64,000 bases of DNA from contig NZ_CP097463.1 in the NCBI RefSeq assembly GCF_027247405.1, positions 682,001 through 746,000 of the forward strand, given 5' to 3'. The notes beneath the pieces are model-generated. The model was given only the letters and a program-made list of their open reading frames with translations. It ran no database searches and had not been told where the DNA came from. A program made the translations under genes and the position numbers. Shown here in pieces: positions 24,493 through 33,825 of the stretch. This stretch comes from Jatrophihabitans cynanchi. GTDB taxonomy: Bacteria > Actinomycetota > Actinomycetes > Mycobacteriales > Jatrophihabitantaceae. Numbering within the stretch: the first letter of the stretch is position 1; each line of letters begins with the position of its first letter.

Positions 24493-27123
24493 GTGCTCAT
24501 CGGCAGACACGACGAGCTGGACCGCCTGCTGGGCGCGCTCGGGGAGGACAAGCCGACGGTCGTCGTGGGCGAGGCCGGCGTCGGCAAGACGACGCTGCTG
24601 CGTGCTGCCGCCGCCCGCGCGGGACGGCACAGCTACGAAGGTGGCGCGCTCTCGACGCTGTCCTGGATGGAGTACCTGCCGCTACGCCGAGCCCTCGGCC
24701 GCGCGGTAGTCGGCGCCGACCCGCAGGCCGTCAGCGCCGACGTCGAGGCCCAGGTCGGCGACGGCGTGCTGCTGCTCGACGACCTGCAGTGGGCCCACCC
24801 GGGCACGCTCGAGGTGGTCGGCGTCCTCGGCGGCCGGCTCGGCCTGCTGACCGGGGTCCGCCGCGGCGAACCACGCTCCGACGACGTCATCGGCACGCTC
24901 GGCGCGGCGGGTTTCGCGGTGCTGGAGCTGCCGCCGTTCACTCCGGACGAGTCGGCCGAACTGCTGCGCACGCTGCACCCCGATCTACCCGAGGCGGCGG
25001 TCAGCACCCTGATCGAGCGGACCGGCGGCAACCCGCTGCTGCTGCAGGAGTTGGCGTCCTCGGGCGAGCCGTCCGAGAGCCTGCGGCTGGCCATGGCCGC
25101 CCGGCTGCGCCACCTGGACGATGCCGGGCGCGACGCGTTCGGCCTGCTGGCGCTCGCCGGACGTCCGGTGCCGGTCGAGGACCTCGGGGCGGACGGCGTC
25201 CAGGGGCTGCTCGCCGCCGGCCTCGCGGTCGCCGACCGGGACGGGATCGAGATCCGGCACGCGCTGCTCGGCGAGGTCGCCGTCGACCAGATGGCGGCGG
25301 ACGAACGCCGGGCGCTGCACGCCCGCATCGCGCGGGGCGTGCGCGATCCCGGCGAGGCCGCCCGGCACTTCCTGCACGCCGACGACCGGCCCGCCGCACA
25401 CACCGCCGCGCTGCGCGCCGCCGAGCAGACCAGCAACCCCGGTGAACGGGCCGCCCACCTGGCCATCGCCGCGACCTGCGCGCAGGGCCCGGAGGCGGAC
25501 GAGCTGCGGATCAGAGCGGCGCTCGCGCTGCAGACCGTCGACGACTGGGACGGGCTCAACACCGTGCTGGACGCGGTGTCGGCCGACAACCGCGACGCGC
25601 AGGCCTGGGCCTGCCTGCTTCGCTCGCGCGCGGCCTGGATCGCCGGCCGGCCGGAGGTGATGCGCTCGGCGGTCGCGTCCGGGCTGGAGCTGGCCGGCGG
25701 CTCGGACAGCGAGGTCGAGGTCGAGCTGCAGATCGCCGCCGCGCGCATCCCGATCTTCCTCGACGCCGACTACCCGCACGGTCTGGAACTTGCCCGCGTC
25801 GCGCTCGAACACGCCACGTCGACCGGGCGGATCCGCGCACGTGCCGAGTCGATCTACGGCACCGCGCTGTTCTTCTGCGGCGAACCCGACTGGGCCGAGC
25901 ACGTGCAGCTCGCGGTCGACCTCGCCCGTGCGGAGGGCGACCTGAGCACCGAGGTCGCCGCCGCGCTGAACCTGGTCGCGATGAGCGAGACCGCGGGCGA
26001 CCCGCAGCACGGCCGCGCTGTGGCCCACGAGTACATCGGCCGGTGCCGCGAGCTCGGCCTGGGCAAGCGCGAGGCCATGGTGCGCATCGGCCTGCTCAAC
26101 CTGGACTTCCAGATCGGCGACTACGCGGCCGTCCTGTACGGCTTCGACGAACTGGCCGGTGCGGCCCTGGACGCGCGCAGTCGCGACCGCGTCGCCGAGA
26201 CGTACTGCCTGGCCCTGATCGACCTGGGCCGCATCGACGAGGCGGTGCGGCTGCTCGCCGGCGCGTCCGCCGAGGCGGTACAGGACAACGGACAGGTGCT
26301 GGACTGGATCCACGCCGAGGCCGAGCTCTGGGGCGGGCGACCGGTGCAGGCCCGCCGGCACGTCGAGGCGTTCCTGGCCCGCAGCCTGTTCCCGACGGTG
26401 CGCGTATACGGCGAGGTGACCCGCGCCTGGGTGCTCGCCGATCTCGGTCAGGACCCGGGCGCACCGGTCGACGAGCAGACCGTGCCCGGCGTGCTGGGCG
26501 CACGTCCGGAGACGGTCGCGCTCGGGCTGCGGCACGCGGGCGAGCACGCCGCTGCGGCCGAGGCGTTCGCCGAAGCGGCGCGGCTCTGGGCGCCCTATCA
26601 CCGGCGCGGCGAGCTGCGCTGCCTGTGGCGCCGGGGCGAGGCGCTCGCGGCGGCGGGAGACACGGCGGCGGCGGTCGCGGTGCTCACCGACCTCGAGCAG
26701 CGCGTCGAGGCTGCCGGCATGCTGCCGTTGCTGGGTCGGATCCACCGCTCGCTGCGGGCGTGCGGGCTGCGGCGCAGCAGCCCCGCGCCGCGCCGCGGCA
26801 CCGGGCTGCTCAGCGCGCGCGAGGCTCAGGTGCTGCACCTGGTCGGACAGGGGCTGAGCAACTCCGAGATCGCCTCGCGGCTGGGCGTATCGCGGCACAC
26901 GGTGGTCACCCAGATCGCGTCCGGATCGGCCAAGCTGGGCGCGAACAACCGCGCGCACGCCGCGTCGCTCGCGGCCGAGCTGGGCGCGCCGGACGCGCCG
27001 TCAGCCACACCGCCGGACGCAGCGCCGGACGCGCCGGACGCCGCACCGCCGGCCGCCGCACCGCCGGCCGCCGAGACCGACGTGGCCGCTACAGCAACCT
27101 GTCAGCCGAGTTCCTTGCCGTAG
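24493..27123 (+). CDS. Large ATP-binding LuxR-family (LAL/MalT-like) regulator
   Basis: An 876-residue regulator. An N-terminal AAA ATPase domain carries Walker A VGEAGVGKTTLL (about 25-36) and Walker B GVLLLDDLQWAH (about 93-104). A long helical, TPR-like middle region (about 300-760) follows. The C-terminal LuxR helix-turn-helix (LLSAREAQVLHLVGQGLSNS) ends near 850. The last 40 residues are a low-complexity Ala/Pro/Asp tail. LAL regulators usually activate transport, catabolic or antibiotic genes in response to a ligand plus ATP; the target here is unknown. Its 3' end overlaps the opposing GNAT gene by 22 bp. Confidence 0.9.
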   Translation: MLIGRHDELDRLLGALGEDKPTVVVGEAGVGKTTLLRAAAARAGRHSYEGGALSTLSWMEYLPLRRALGRAVVGADPQAVSADVEAQVGDGVLLLDDLQWAHPGTLEVVGVLGGRLGLLTGVRRGEPRSDDVIGTLGAAGFAVLELPPFTPDESAELLRTLHPDLPEAAVSTLIERTGGNPLLLQELASSGEPSESLRLAMAARLRHLDDAGRDAFGLLALAGRPVPVEDLGADGVQGLLAAGLAVADRDGIEIRHALLGEVAVDQMAADERRALHARIARGVRDPGEAARHFLHADDRPAAHTAALRAAEQTSNPGERAAHLAIAATCAQGPEADELRIRAALALQTVDDWDGLNTVLDAVSADNRDAQAWACLLRSRAAWIAGRPEVMRSAVASGLELAGGSDSEVEVELQIAAARIPIFLDADYPHGLELARVALEHATSTGRIRARAESIYGTALFFCGEPDWAEHVQLAVDLARAEGDLSTEVAAALNLVAMSETAGDPQHGRAVAHEYIGRCRELGLGKREAMVRIGLLNLDFQIGDYAAVLYGFDELAGAALDARSRDRVAETYCLALIDLGRIDEAVRLLAGASAEAVQDNGQVLDWIHAEAELWGGRPVQARRHVEAFLARSLFPTVRVYGEVTRAWVLADLGQDPGAPVDEQTVPGVLGARPETVALGLRHAGEHAAAAEAFAEAARLWAPYHRRGELRCLWRRGEALAAAGDTAAAVAVLTDLEQRVEAAGMLPLLGRIHRSLRACGLRRSSPAPRRGTGLLSAREAQVLHLVGQGLSNSEIASRLGVSRHTVVTQIASGSAKLGANNRAHAASLAAELGAPDAPSATPPDAAPDAPDAAPPAAAPPAAETDVAATATCQPSSLP

Positions 27124-27560
27124 AACAGCGCGCCCGGCTGGCACGCGTAGTGCCCGAACGCGGGCACCCGCAGGTAGCCGCAGCTCTCGTACAACGCGAT
27201 CGCCTCGGGCTGCTGGTTGCCGGTGTTGAGCACCGCCCGTGTGGCGCCCGACGCGGCGGCGCTGGTTTCCAGTTCGGCGAGCAGCCGCCGCGCGAAGCCG
27301 TGCCCGCGCGCGTGCGGCACCACGTACATCCGCTTGATCTCGACCACGCCGTTCTCGATCCGGCGCCAGCCGCCGGTCGCGGCCGGTTCGCCGTCGGCGA
27401 GGCCGACCAGGAACAGGCCGTGGGGCGGCTCGAACTCCGCCAGCTCGACGACCGCTTCGTCCGGCCCGCCGTAGCGCACGACGTACTCCTGCTGCACCTG
27501 CTCGACCAGGCGGATCACGTCGGCGTCGTCGTACGCCCGGGTCTGGATCAGCAACTCCAC
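27102..27560 (-). CDS. GNAT family N-acetyltransferase
   Basis: A 152-residue protein with the GNAT core: VVEIKRMYVVPHARGHGFAR contains the acetyl-CoA pyrophosphate loop (R-x-x-G-x-G/A), followed by NTGNQQPEAIALYESCGY, the typical C-terminal beta-bulge segment. The substrate cannot be told. The GTG at 27558-27560 gives VELLIQTRAYDDADV, a normal GNAT start. It converges on and overlaps the last 22 bp of the LuxR-family gene. Confidence 0.88.
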   Translation of the reverse strand: MELLIQTRAYDDADVIRLVEQVQQEYVVRYGGPDEAVVELAEFEPPHGLFLVGLADGEPAATGGWRRIENGVVEIKRMYVVPHARGHGFARRLLAELETSAAASGATRAVLNTGNQQPEAIALYESCGYLRVPAFGHYACQPGALFYGKELG

Positions 27561-27610
27561 GGCCGCGAGGTTATCCGGCGGCTCCGATGCCGCCGTTCGC
27601 CGGCTGCCAC

Positions 27611-28546
27611 TCAGCGGTAGTGCTCGTGGCCGCCGACCGGCCAGCGCCGCCCGTCGACACGCACGCCCTCGCCGTCGATGACGGCACCGATGACGCGCCA
27701 CTGCTCCGGCAGGTCGGTACCGCGCGGGAAGGTCGCGGCCAGCGCGTAGTCATCACCGCCGGTGAGGACCCACACCAGCGGGTCGACGTTGAGCGCGGCC
27801 CCCACCTCGGCCAGCTTCGCGGGTACCTCGATCGCCTCGCCGCGCAGTTCCAGGCGCACCCCGCTCGCCTCGGCGATGTGGCCGAGGTCGGCGATCAGCC
27901 CGTCGCTGACATCGGTCATCGCCGTCGCGCCGAGCTGCGCCGCGCGGGGGCCCTCCGCGTACGGCGGCTCCGGGCGTCGGTGTGCGGTCACCACCTGCAC
28001 CGGCGAGCGGAACCCGCGCCCGAGCACCGCCAGCCCTCCGGCGCTCCAGCCCAGCCGGCCGGCCACCGCGACCACGTCGCCGACGCGGGCCCCGCCGAGC
28101 GTCACCGGGTCGCGCCCCTGCAGGTCACCGAGCGCGGTCACCGCCAGCGTGATCGTGTCCGCGGCCGTCACGTCCCCACCGACCACCGCGGCACCCACCT
28201 CGCCGCACTCCTCGCGCAGCCCGGCCACCAGGCCGTCGACCCAGTCCAGCGCGAGCGTGCCCGGCGCCGCGAACCCGACCAGCAACGCGGTCGGCACGGC
28301 CCCCATGGCGGCGATGTCCGCCAGGCTGCGGGCGGCCGCCTTGTGCCCGATGTCGTTCGCGGTCGACCAATCGCGGCGGAAATGCCGGTTCTCCACCAGC
28401 ATGTCGGTGGACGCCACCACCCTGCCGTCGGCGGCCGCGACCACCGCCGCGTCGTCGCCCGGACCGAGCAGCGTCGTGTCGGCCCCGGCCAGCGCGGCCG
28501 TGATCCGCCTGATCAACCCGAACTCGCCGACATCTGAAACGGTGAT
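27611..28546 (-). CDS. thiL: Thiamine-monophosphate kinase (probable ATC start)
   Basis: A kinase of about 311 residues that phosphorylates thiamine monophosphate to the active diphosphate. The N-terminal GEFGLIRRI, the ATP/Mg motif GPGDDAAVV and the later SDGLIADLGHI and GGDDYALA segments are diagnostic of ThiL. No ATG, GTG or TTG exists where homologues start (M-T-V-x-D-x-G-E-F). Instead ATC at 28544-28546 occupies that place, seven bases after AGGAG. The only upstream candidate is GTG at 28601-28603, which lacks a ribosome-binding site and adds 19 Arg/Gly-rich residues. The next downstream candidate is TTG in EFGLI, inside the conserved motif. The gene is divergent from the Lrp-domain gene. 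Confidence 0.9.
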   Translation of the reverse strand: MTVSDVGEFGLIRRITAALAGADTTLLGPGDDAAVVAAADGRVVASTDMLVENRHFRRDWSTANDIGHKAAARSLADIAAMGAVPTALLVGFAAPGTLALDWVDGLVAGLREECGEVGAAVVGGDVTAADTITLAVTALGDLQGRDPVTLGGARVGDVVAVAGRLGWSAGGLAVLGRGFRSPVQVVTAHRRPEPPYAEGPRAAQLGATAMTDVSDGLIADLGHIAEASGVRLELRGEAIEVPAKLAEVGAALNVDPLVWVLTGGDDYALAATFPRGTDLPEQWRVIGAVIDGEGVRVDGRRWPVGGHEHYR

Positions 28547-28671
28547 GACGTCACTCCTGCTGTATCGAGCCGATCGCCCGGGACCGGCCCGTCCGGCCGG
28601 CACGCGGCACCGGCGGGGCCCTGCGCTACGTTCATACCGTCCGGACGAACCAGCACCGAAGGGGCGCGCCG

Positions 28672-28908
28672 ATGAGTGTGAATGCCTACATCCTGATCCA
28701 GACCGAGGTCGGCAAGGCCGCCGCCGTGGCGCAGGAGATCGGCGCTCTCGACGGGGTCACCAACGCCGAGGACGTCACCGGTCCGTACGACGTGATCGTG
28801 CGCGCCGAGGCGGACACCGTGGACGAGCTGGGCAAGCTGGTCGTCGCGAAGGTGCAGGGCGTCGCCGGGATCACCCGCACGCTGACCTGCCCGGTCGTCC
28901 ACCTGTAG
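28672..28908 (+). CDS. Stand-alone Lrp/AsnC ligand-binding domain protein
   Basis: A 78-residue protein consisting only of the RAM (Lrp/AsnC effector) domain, from VNAYILIQTEVGKA to the GPYDVIVRAEADTVDEL signature; no DNA-binding helix-turn-helix is present. Such solo domains are conserved in actinobacteria near thiL and DUF3515. They are thought to sense amino acids or modulate full-length Lrp proteins. AGGGG lies seven bases before the ATG. The gene probably forms an operon with the DUF3515 gene 14 bp downstream. Confidence 0.9.
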   Translation: MSVNAYILIQTEVGKAAAVAQEIGALDGVTNAEDVTGPYDVIVRAEADTVDELGKLVVAKVQGVAGITRTLTCPVVHL

Positions 28909-28922
28909 CAAGGGGCCTGGAG

Positions 28923-29525
28923 ATCTCCCCGGACACCCGCCGGGCGGCGCTGATCGCGACCGCGCTGACCGTGCCGATCGTGATCGTCCTGGGGCTGATC
29001 TTCGGCCTGTCCGGCGGGACCGGTCCGGGTTCGGCGCCGACCACCGCCAGTGCGCCGCCGAGCGCGCTGCCCGCGCTCACCCCGACCGCACCGCCGTCGA
29101 ATCCGGCCGCGGCCGCGTCGTGCACCAAGCTGTTGCAGACCCTGCCCGAGCGGCTCGGCGACCTGCTGCCCCGCGTCGTGCACCCCAGGCCGGACTCGCT
29201 GTTCGTGGTCGCCTGGGGCGAGCCCGCCGTCATCGTGCGCTGCGGCGTCCCGCGTCCGGCCGACCTCAAGCCCGGCAGCGCCGACTTCGTTCCGGTGGTG
29301 AACGGGGTGTCGTTCCTGGAGCACGACACGTCCGACGCCCACGTGTACGTGGCGATCGACCGTGCCGCCTACGTCGAGATCAGCTTCCCGAAATCGAGCG
29401 GGTCGGGCGAACTGCCGCTGCTGGCCACGGCCATCGCCAAGGCGATGCCGCCGGTCTGCCTGCCGCAGGCCGGCGTCGGCGAGAAGCAGCCCGACCCGGC
29501 CGACCTGTGCGTGAACCGTCCCTGA
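28923..29525 (+). CDS. DUF3515 family membrane-anchored protein (probable ATC start)
   Basis: About 200 residues: a short positive N-terminus, one transmembrane segment (TALTVPIVIVLGLIFGL, about residues 12-30), a Pro/Ala/Ser linker, then an extracytoplasmic DUF3515 domain with conserved CTKLLQTLP, VIVRCGV and VCLP cysteines that may form disulfides. The function is unknown. No ATG, GTG or TTG is available upstream in this frame before the segment. ATC at 28923-28925, giving ISPDTRRAALIA, stands seven bases after AAGGGG and exactly where a start is expected. The next GTG lies inside the membrane helix. In mycobacteria the homologue neighbours ddl and thiL. Confidence 0.82.
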   Translation: MSPDTRRAALIATALTVPIVIVLGLIFGLSGGTGPGSAPTTASAPPSALPALTPTAPPSNPAAAASCTKLLQTLPERLGDLLPRVVHPRPDSLFVVAWGEPAVIVRCGVPRPADLKPGSADFVPVVNGVSFLEHDTSDAHVYVAIDRAAYVEISFPKSSGSGELPLLATAIAKAMPPVCLPQAGVGEKQPDPADLCVNRP

Positions 29526-29544
29526 CGGCTACCCGTCGACGCGA

Positions 29545-30261
29545 CTACCCGTCGACGCCGCGCCGTGCGGCGGCGTCGGCAGCGCGCACGAAGGCGCTGA
29601 CCAGCCCCTGGATGGCAAGCGGACGCAGCCGCGACAGCATCGCCACGACCTGCTCGTCGCCCAGCTCGCCGCGCTGGTAGGGCCCCCAGATCGCCTTGAC
29701 GAAGACGTCGGTCAGCCCGTTCGCGACGGCGGCCGCGTGCTCGCCGATGATCTCGGCCGAGTCGTGCAGCACGCTCGCCGGGACGGGCAGGGCCAGCAGC
29801 TCGAGCGCGTGGCCGAGCAGCGCGGGCGACACCCGGTAGGTGTCGCCGCCGGCCGCGTGCAGGGCGCCGATGCCGTCCAGGTACCGCAGCTCGTCCTCGG
29901 TCAGCCGCCGGCCGACCCGCCGCTCGAGCGCGGCCCGGTCCAGCTCCTCGGTCTGCTCCGGCAGCCACGGCGCGAGTACGGCGGCGTGCACCGCGTACTC
30001 GGACGGCGCGGCGTCGGCCGGGATCCGCTGCAGGACCCGCTCGATCGCGGCGAGGGTGTAGCCGTGCTCCTGCAGGGTGCGGATCAGCTCGAGGCGCATC
30101 CGGTGCCGCGCGTCGTAGTACGCGACCCGGCCGCGCCGCTCCGGAGCGGGCAGCAGGCCTTCGGTGGCGTAGAACCGCACCGTGCGCACCGTCATGCCGG
30201 TGCGGGCGGCCAGCTCGTCGATCGTGAGCGTGTCGCCGTCGGGAGCGGGTACCGCGGACAT
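29545..30261 (-). CDS. MerR-family transcriptional regulator
   Basis: A 238-residue regulator. The N-terminal MerR helix-turn-helix reads TIDELAARTGMTVRTVRFYA, with the wing RRGRVAYYDARHRMRLELI. The C-terminal part is about 150 residues, all helical, longer than metal-sensing MerR proteins and without a Cys cluster. That suggests an organic ligand. It is divergent from fadAB, whose promoter has the unusual 19-bp spacer recognised by MerR proteins, so acyl-CoA or fatty-acid responsive control of fadAB is likely. The ATG at 30259-30261 was chosen; the open frame further upstream runs through the promoter. Confidence 0.9.
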   Translation of the reverse strand: MSAVPAPDGDTLTIDELAARTGMTVRTVRFYATEGLLPAPERRGRVAYYDARHRMRLELIRTLQEHGYTLAAIERVLQRIPADAAPSEYAVHAAVLAPWLPEQTEELDRAALERRVGRRLTEDELRYLDGIGALHAAGGDTYRVSPALLGHALELLALPVPASVLHDSAEIIGEHAAAVANGLTDVFVKAIWGPYQRGELGDEQVVAMLSRLRPLAIQGLVSAFVRAADAAARRGVDG

Positions 30262-30299
30262 GGGTCGCAAGCGTAGACCAATGACACACTTACTGGCAC

Positions 30300-30330
30300 T
30301 TGACAACTGTGACAGTAAAACTGGCAGTAT
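30300..30330 (+). promoter_or_regulatory. fadAB promoter with MerR-type 19-bp spacer and palindrome
   Basis: A consensus -35 TTGACA (30300-30305) and a -10 CAGTAT (30325-30330) are separated by 19 bp instead of 17. Inside the spacer is the perfect palindrome ACTGT-G-ACAGT (30306-30316), and TTACTG/CAGTAA (30290-30295, 30313-30318) frames the -35. This is the geometry of promoters that MerR proteins untwist. Confidence 0.65.
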
Positions 30331-30361
30331 CGGGTAACCACTCGCGACAGGACGGGACCCC

Positions 30362-31576
30362 ATGACCGAAGCGTTCGTCTATGACGCCGTGCGCACGCCG
30401 CGCGGGCGTGGCAAGAACACCGGGTCGCTGCACGGCACCAAGCCGATCTCGCTGCTGACCGGGCTGATTGCCGAAGTACTGGCCCGCAACCCGGGCATCG
30501 ACCGGCAGGCCGTCGAAGACGTGATCCTCGGCGTCGTCACCCCGGTGGGCGAGCAGGGCGCCGACATCGCGCGCACCGCCGCCCTGGCGGCCGGCTTTCG
30601 CACCTCCGGTGCCGGGCTGCAGCTGAACCGGTTCTGCGCCTCCGGCCTCGAGGCCGTGAACATCGCCGCGCAGAAGGTCCGCTCGGGCTGGGAGGACCTG
30701 CTGTTCGCCGGCGGCGTCGAGTCGATGTCCCGCGTGCCGATGGGTTCGGACGGCGGCGCGTGGGCGCAGGACCCGGAGACCGCGTACGACACCGGCTTCG
30801 TCCCGCAGGGGGTGGGCGCCGACCTGATCGCCACCATCGAGGGTTTCAGCCGCGCCGACGTGGACACCTTCGCCGCCGAGTCGCAGACCCGCGCGGCGAA
30901 GGCGATCGCCGACGGCGCCTTCGCCCGTTCGGTGATCCCGGTCCGCGACCTCAACGGCGAGATCGTGCTGGACCACGACGAGTTCGTGCGCCCCGGAACC
31001 ACGCCGGAGTCCCTCGCCGGGCTCAAGCCGTCGTTCGAGGGCATCGGCGAGATGGGCGGCTTCGACGCGGTCGCCCTGCAGAAGTACCACTGGGTCGAGA
31101 AGATCAACCACGTGCACCACGCCGGAAACTCCTCCGGCATCGTCGACGGCGCCGGGCTGGTCGTGGTCGGCAGCGAGCGCGCCGGCACCGACTTCGGGCT
31201 GACCCCGCGCGCCCGCGTGGTCGCCACCGGCGTCGTGGGCAGCGAACCGACGATCATGCTGACCGGGCCCGTCCCGTCCGCGCAGAAGGCGCTGGCCAAG
31301 GCCGGGCTGGACGTCACCGACATCGACCTGTTCGAGGTCAACGAGGCGTTCGCCGCGGTGGTCATGAAGTTCATGAAGGACCTGAAGGTGCCGCACGAGA
31401 AGGTGAACGTGAACGGCGGTGCCATCGCGATGGGCCACCCGCTCGGCGCCACCGGGTCGATGATCCTCGGCACCTTGATCGACGAGTTGGAACGCCGCGA
31501 CCTGCGGTACGGGCTGGCCACGCTCTGCGTGGGCGGCGGCATGGGCGTGGCGACGATTGTGGAGCGTGTGGCATGA
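30362..31576 (+). CDS. fadA: Acetyl-CoA C-acyltransferase (3-ketoacyl-CoA thiolase)
   Basis: A 404-residue thiolase for the last step of fatty-acid beta-oxidation. Active-site residues are C92 ([11 protein letters not shown]), H359 ([14 protein letters not shown]) and C389 (TLCVGGGMG), all conserved. Its stop overlaps the fadB start (ATGA), so the two subunits of the oxidation complex are co-translated. The leader before the ATG carries GGACGG-type purines and the MerR-type promoter. Confidence 0.95.
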   Translation: MTEAFVYDAVRTPRGRGKNTGSLHGTKPISLLTGLIAEVLARNPGIDRQAVEDVILGVVTPVGEQGADIARTAALAAGFRTSGAGLQLNRFCASGLEAVNIAAQKVRSGWEDLLFAGGVESMSRVPMGSDGGAWAQDPETAYDTGFVPQGVGADLIATIEGFSRADVDTFAAESQTRAAKAIADGAFARSVIPVRDLNGEIVLDHDEFVRPGTTPESLAGLKPSFEGIGEMGGFDAVALQKYHWVEKINHVHHAGNSSGIVDGAGLVVVGSERAGTDFGLTPRARVVATGVVGSEPTIMLTGPVPSAQKALAKAGLDVTDIDLFEVNEAFAAVVMKFMKDLKVPHEKVNVNGGAIAMGHPLGATGSMILGTLIDELERRDLRYGLATLCVGGGMGVATIVERVA

Positions 31577-33747
31577 GCAACGACACCATCAAGTGGGAGC
31601 AGGACGCGGACGGCATCGTCACGCTCACCCTGGACGACCCGAGCCAGCGCGCGAACACGATGAACGGCGCCTACCAGGCGTCCATGAAGGCTGCGATCGA
31701 CCGGCTGTACGCCGAGCGGGATTCGGTCAGCGGCGTGATCGTCACGTCCGGCAAGGACACCTTCTTCGCAGGCGGTGACCTGCGGCTGCTGTCGCAGGTC
31801 ACCGAGGCCAACGCGGCCGAGTTCGCAGCCGGGGTCACCGCGATCAAGGCCGACCTGCGCCGGCTGGAGACCCTCGGCAAGCCGGTGGTCGCCGCACTCA
31901 ACGGCGCCGCGCTCGGCGGCGGGCTGGAGATCGCGCTCGCCTGCCATCACCGCGTCGCGCTGGACAACCCGAAGGCGCAGTTCGGACTGCCCGAGGTGAC
32001 GCTCGGCCTGCTGCCAGGTGGTGGCGGCGTCGTGCGCATCACCCGGCTGCTCGGCATCGTCGACGGGCTGATGAAGGTGCTGCTGCAGGGCACCCGCTAC
32101 AAGGCGGCGCAGGCGCTCGAGATCGGCATCGTCGACGAGGTGGCGCCCACGCCGGAGGCGATGTTCGCCGCGGCGCGCGCCTGGATCAAGGCCAACCCGG
32201 AGTCGGTGCAGCGCTGGGACGCGAAGGACTACCGGATGCCGGGCGGCTCGCCGACCTCGCCCAAGCTGGCCGGCATGCTGCCCGCGCTGCCGGGCAACCT
32301 GCGCAAGCAGCTCAAGGGTGCACCGATGCCGGCGCCGCACCACATCATGTGCGCCGCCGTCGAGGGTGCCGGGGTGGACCTGGACACCGCGCTGGCCATC
32401 GAGGGCCGCTACTTCGTGAACCTGGCCAAGGGGCAGACCGCGAAGAACATGATCCAGGCGTTCTGGTTCGACCTGAACTCGATCAACGCGGGCGGCTCGC
32501 GTCCGGACGGCTACGACACGCGCCAGGTGCAGAAGGTGGCGGTGCTCGGCGCCGGCATGATGGGCGCCGGCATCGCCTACGTCTCGGCGCGCAACGGAAT
32601 CGAGGTCGTGCTCAAGGACGTCTCGCTCGAAGCGGCCGAGAAGGGCAAGGGCTACTCGCAGAAGCTGCTGGACAAGCAGGTTTCGCGCGGCAAGAGCACG
32701 CAGCAGCAGGCGGACGCGGTGCTCGCGCGCATCACCCCGACCGCCGACTACGCCGACCTGGCCGGCTGCGACCTGATCGTCGAGGCGGTCTTCGAGAACG
32801 TCGAGCTCAAGCACTCGGTGTTCGCCGAGGCCGAGCCGGCAGTCGCCGCGGACGCGCTGCTGGGCTCGAACACCTCGACGCTGCCGATCACCTCGCTGGC
32901 CGAGGGCGTGCAGCGCAAGAGCGACTTCATCGGGCTGCACTTCTTCTCCCCCGTCGACAAGATGCCGCTGCTGGAGATCATCCGCGGCGAGCAGACCTCG
33001 GACGAGGCGCTGGCCCGGGCACTGGACTTCGCGGCGCAGATCAAGAAGACGCCGATCGTCGTCAACGACAGCCGGGGGTTCTTCACCTCGCGGGTGATCG
33101 GCACGTTCGTCAACGAGGCGCTGGCGATGGCCGCCGAGGGCGTCGCCCCGGCCTCGATCGAGCAGGCGACGACCCAGGCCGGTTATCCGGTCGGCGCGCT
33201 GCAACTGGCGGACGAGCTCAACCTGGAGCTGTTCCTGAAGATCCGCGACGAGACCCGCAAGGCGGCCGGAACGTCGTACACGGCGCACCCGGCCGAGGCC
33301 GTGGTGGAGAAGATGGTCGAGCTGGGCCGGCCCGGGCGGTTGCGCGGCGCCGGCTTCTTCGACTACGACGAGACCGGTAAGCGGCTCGGGCTCTGGCCCG
33401 GGCTGGCCGAGGTGTTCCCGGTCGAGAATCCCGAGTCCGTCGACCTGCACGAGCTCGGCGAACGGATGCTGGTGATCGAGGCGGTCGAGTCGGCGCGCTG
33501 CGTCGAAGAGGGCGTGATCGTGCAGGCCGCGGACGCGAACATCGGCTCGATCATGGGCATCGGCTTCCCGCCGTGGACCGGTGGCGTGCTGCAGTACATC
33601 AACGGGTTCGCCCGGCTGGACGGCCTGGGCGAGACCGGGCTGCGCGGCTTCGTCGTGCGGGCCGAGGAGTTCGCGAAGGCGTACGGCGCCCGCTTCGCGC
33701 CGAACCCGCTGCTGCGCAAGAAGGCCGAGAGCAACGACACGTTCTAG
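31573..33747 (+). CDS. fadB: Fatty oxidation complex alpha subunit (enoyl-CoA hydratase / 3-hydroxyacyl-CoA dehydrogenase)
   Basis: A 724-residue bifunctional enzyme. The crotonase domain (about 1-200) contains the oxyanion-hole segments [10 protein letters not shown] and [19 protein letters not shown]. The NAD-binding dehydrogenase domain starts near 320 with [12 protein letters not shown]. The catalytic His lies in [16 protein letters not shown], and the C-terminal 3HCDH domains run to the end ([17 protein letters not shown]). Length fits the actinobacterial FadB (about 715). It is coupled to fadA. A 21-bp palindrome starts directly after its TAG stop. Confidence 0.96.
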   Translation: MSNDTIKWEQDADGIVTLTLDDPSQRANTMNGAYQASMKAAIDRLYAERDSVSGVIVTSGKDTFFAGGDLRLLSQVTEANAAEFAAGVTAIKADLRRLETLGKPVVAALNGAALGGGLEIALACHHRVALDNPKAQFGLPEVTLGLLPGGGGVVRITRLLGIVDGLMKVLLQGTRYKAAQALEIGIVDEVAPTPEAMFAAARAWIKANPESVQRWDAKDYRMPGGSPTSPKLAGMLPALPGNLRKQLKGAPMPAPHHIMCAAVEGAGVDLDTALAIEGRYFVNLAKGQTAKNMIQAFWFDLNSINAGGSRPDGYDTRQVQKVAVLGAGMMGAGIAYVSARNGIEVVLKDVSLEAAEKGKGYSQKLLDKQVSRGKSTQQQADAVLARITPTADYADLAGCDLIVEAVFENVELKHSVFAEAEPAVAADALLGSNTSTLPITSLAEGVQRKSDFIGLHFFSPVDKMPLLEIIRGEQTSDEALARALDFAAQIKKTPIVVNDSRGFFTSRVIGTFVNEALAMAAEGVAPASIEQATTQAGYPVGALQLADELNLELFLKIRDETRKAAGTSYTAHPAEAVVEKMVELGRPGRLRGAGFFDYDETGKRLGLWPGLAEVFPVENPESVDLHELGERMLVIEAVESARCVEEGVIVQAADANIGSIMGIGFPPWTGGVLQYINGFARLDGLGETGLRGFVVRAEEFAKAYGARFAPNPLLRKKAESNDTF

Positions 33748-33808
33748 CACTGTTGGCCCCGTAGCAGGGCGACACGCCGCGGGTGAGCCTGCTACGGGGC
33801 CAACAGTG
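33748..33808. repeat. Dispersed palindromic element, copy 2
   Basis: Arms 33748-33768 and 33788-33808 pair perfectly over 21 bp around a 19-nt loop. The inner 17 bp of each arm equal those of the copy at 5312-5374. The outer bases differ (CACT...AGTG here) but still pair. The loop, GCGACACGCCGCGG, is the reverse complement of the loop of copy 1, so the two copies lie in opposite orientation. Here it probably terminates fadAB before the next gene. Confidence 0.85.
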
Positions 33809-33825
33809 GGTTGAGGGGGCTGATC

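Noticed and set aside
28547-28671. TPP riboswitch upstream of thiL
   Set aside because: The 125-bp gap shows no CUGAGA/THI-box element and thiL genes are seldom riboswitch-controlled.
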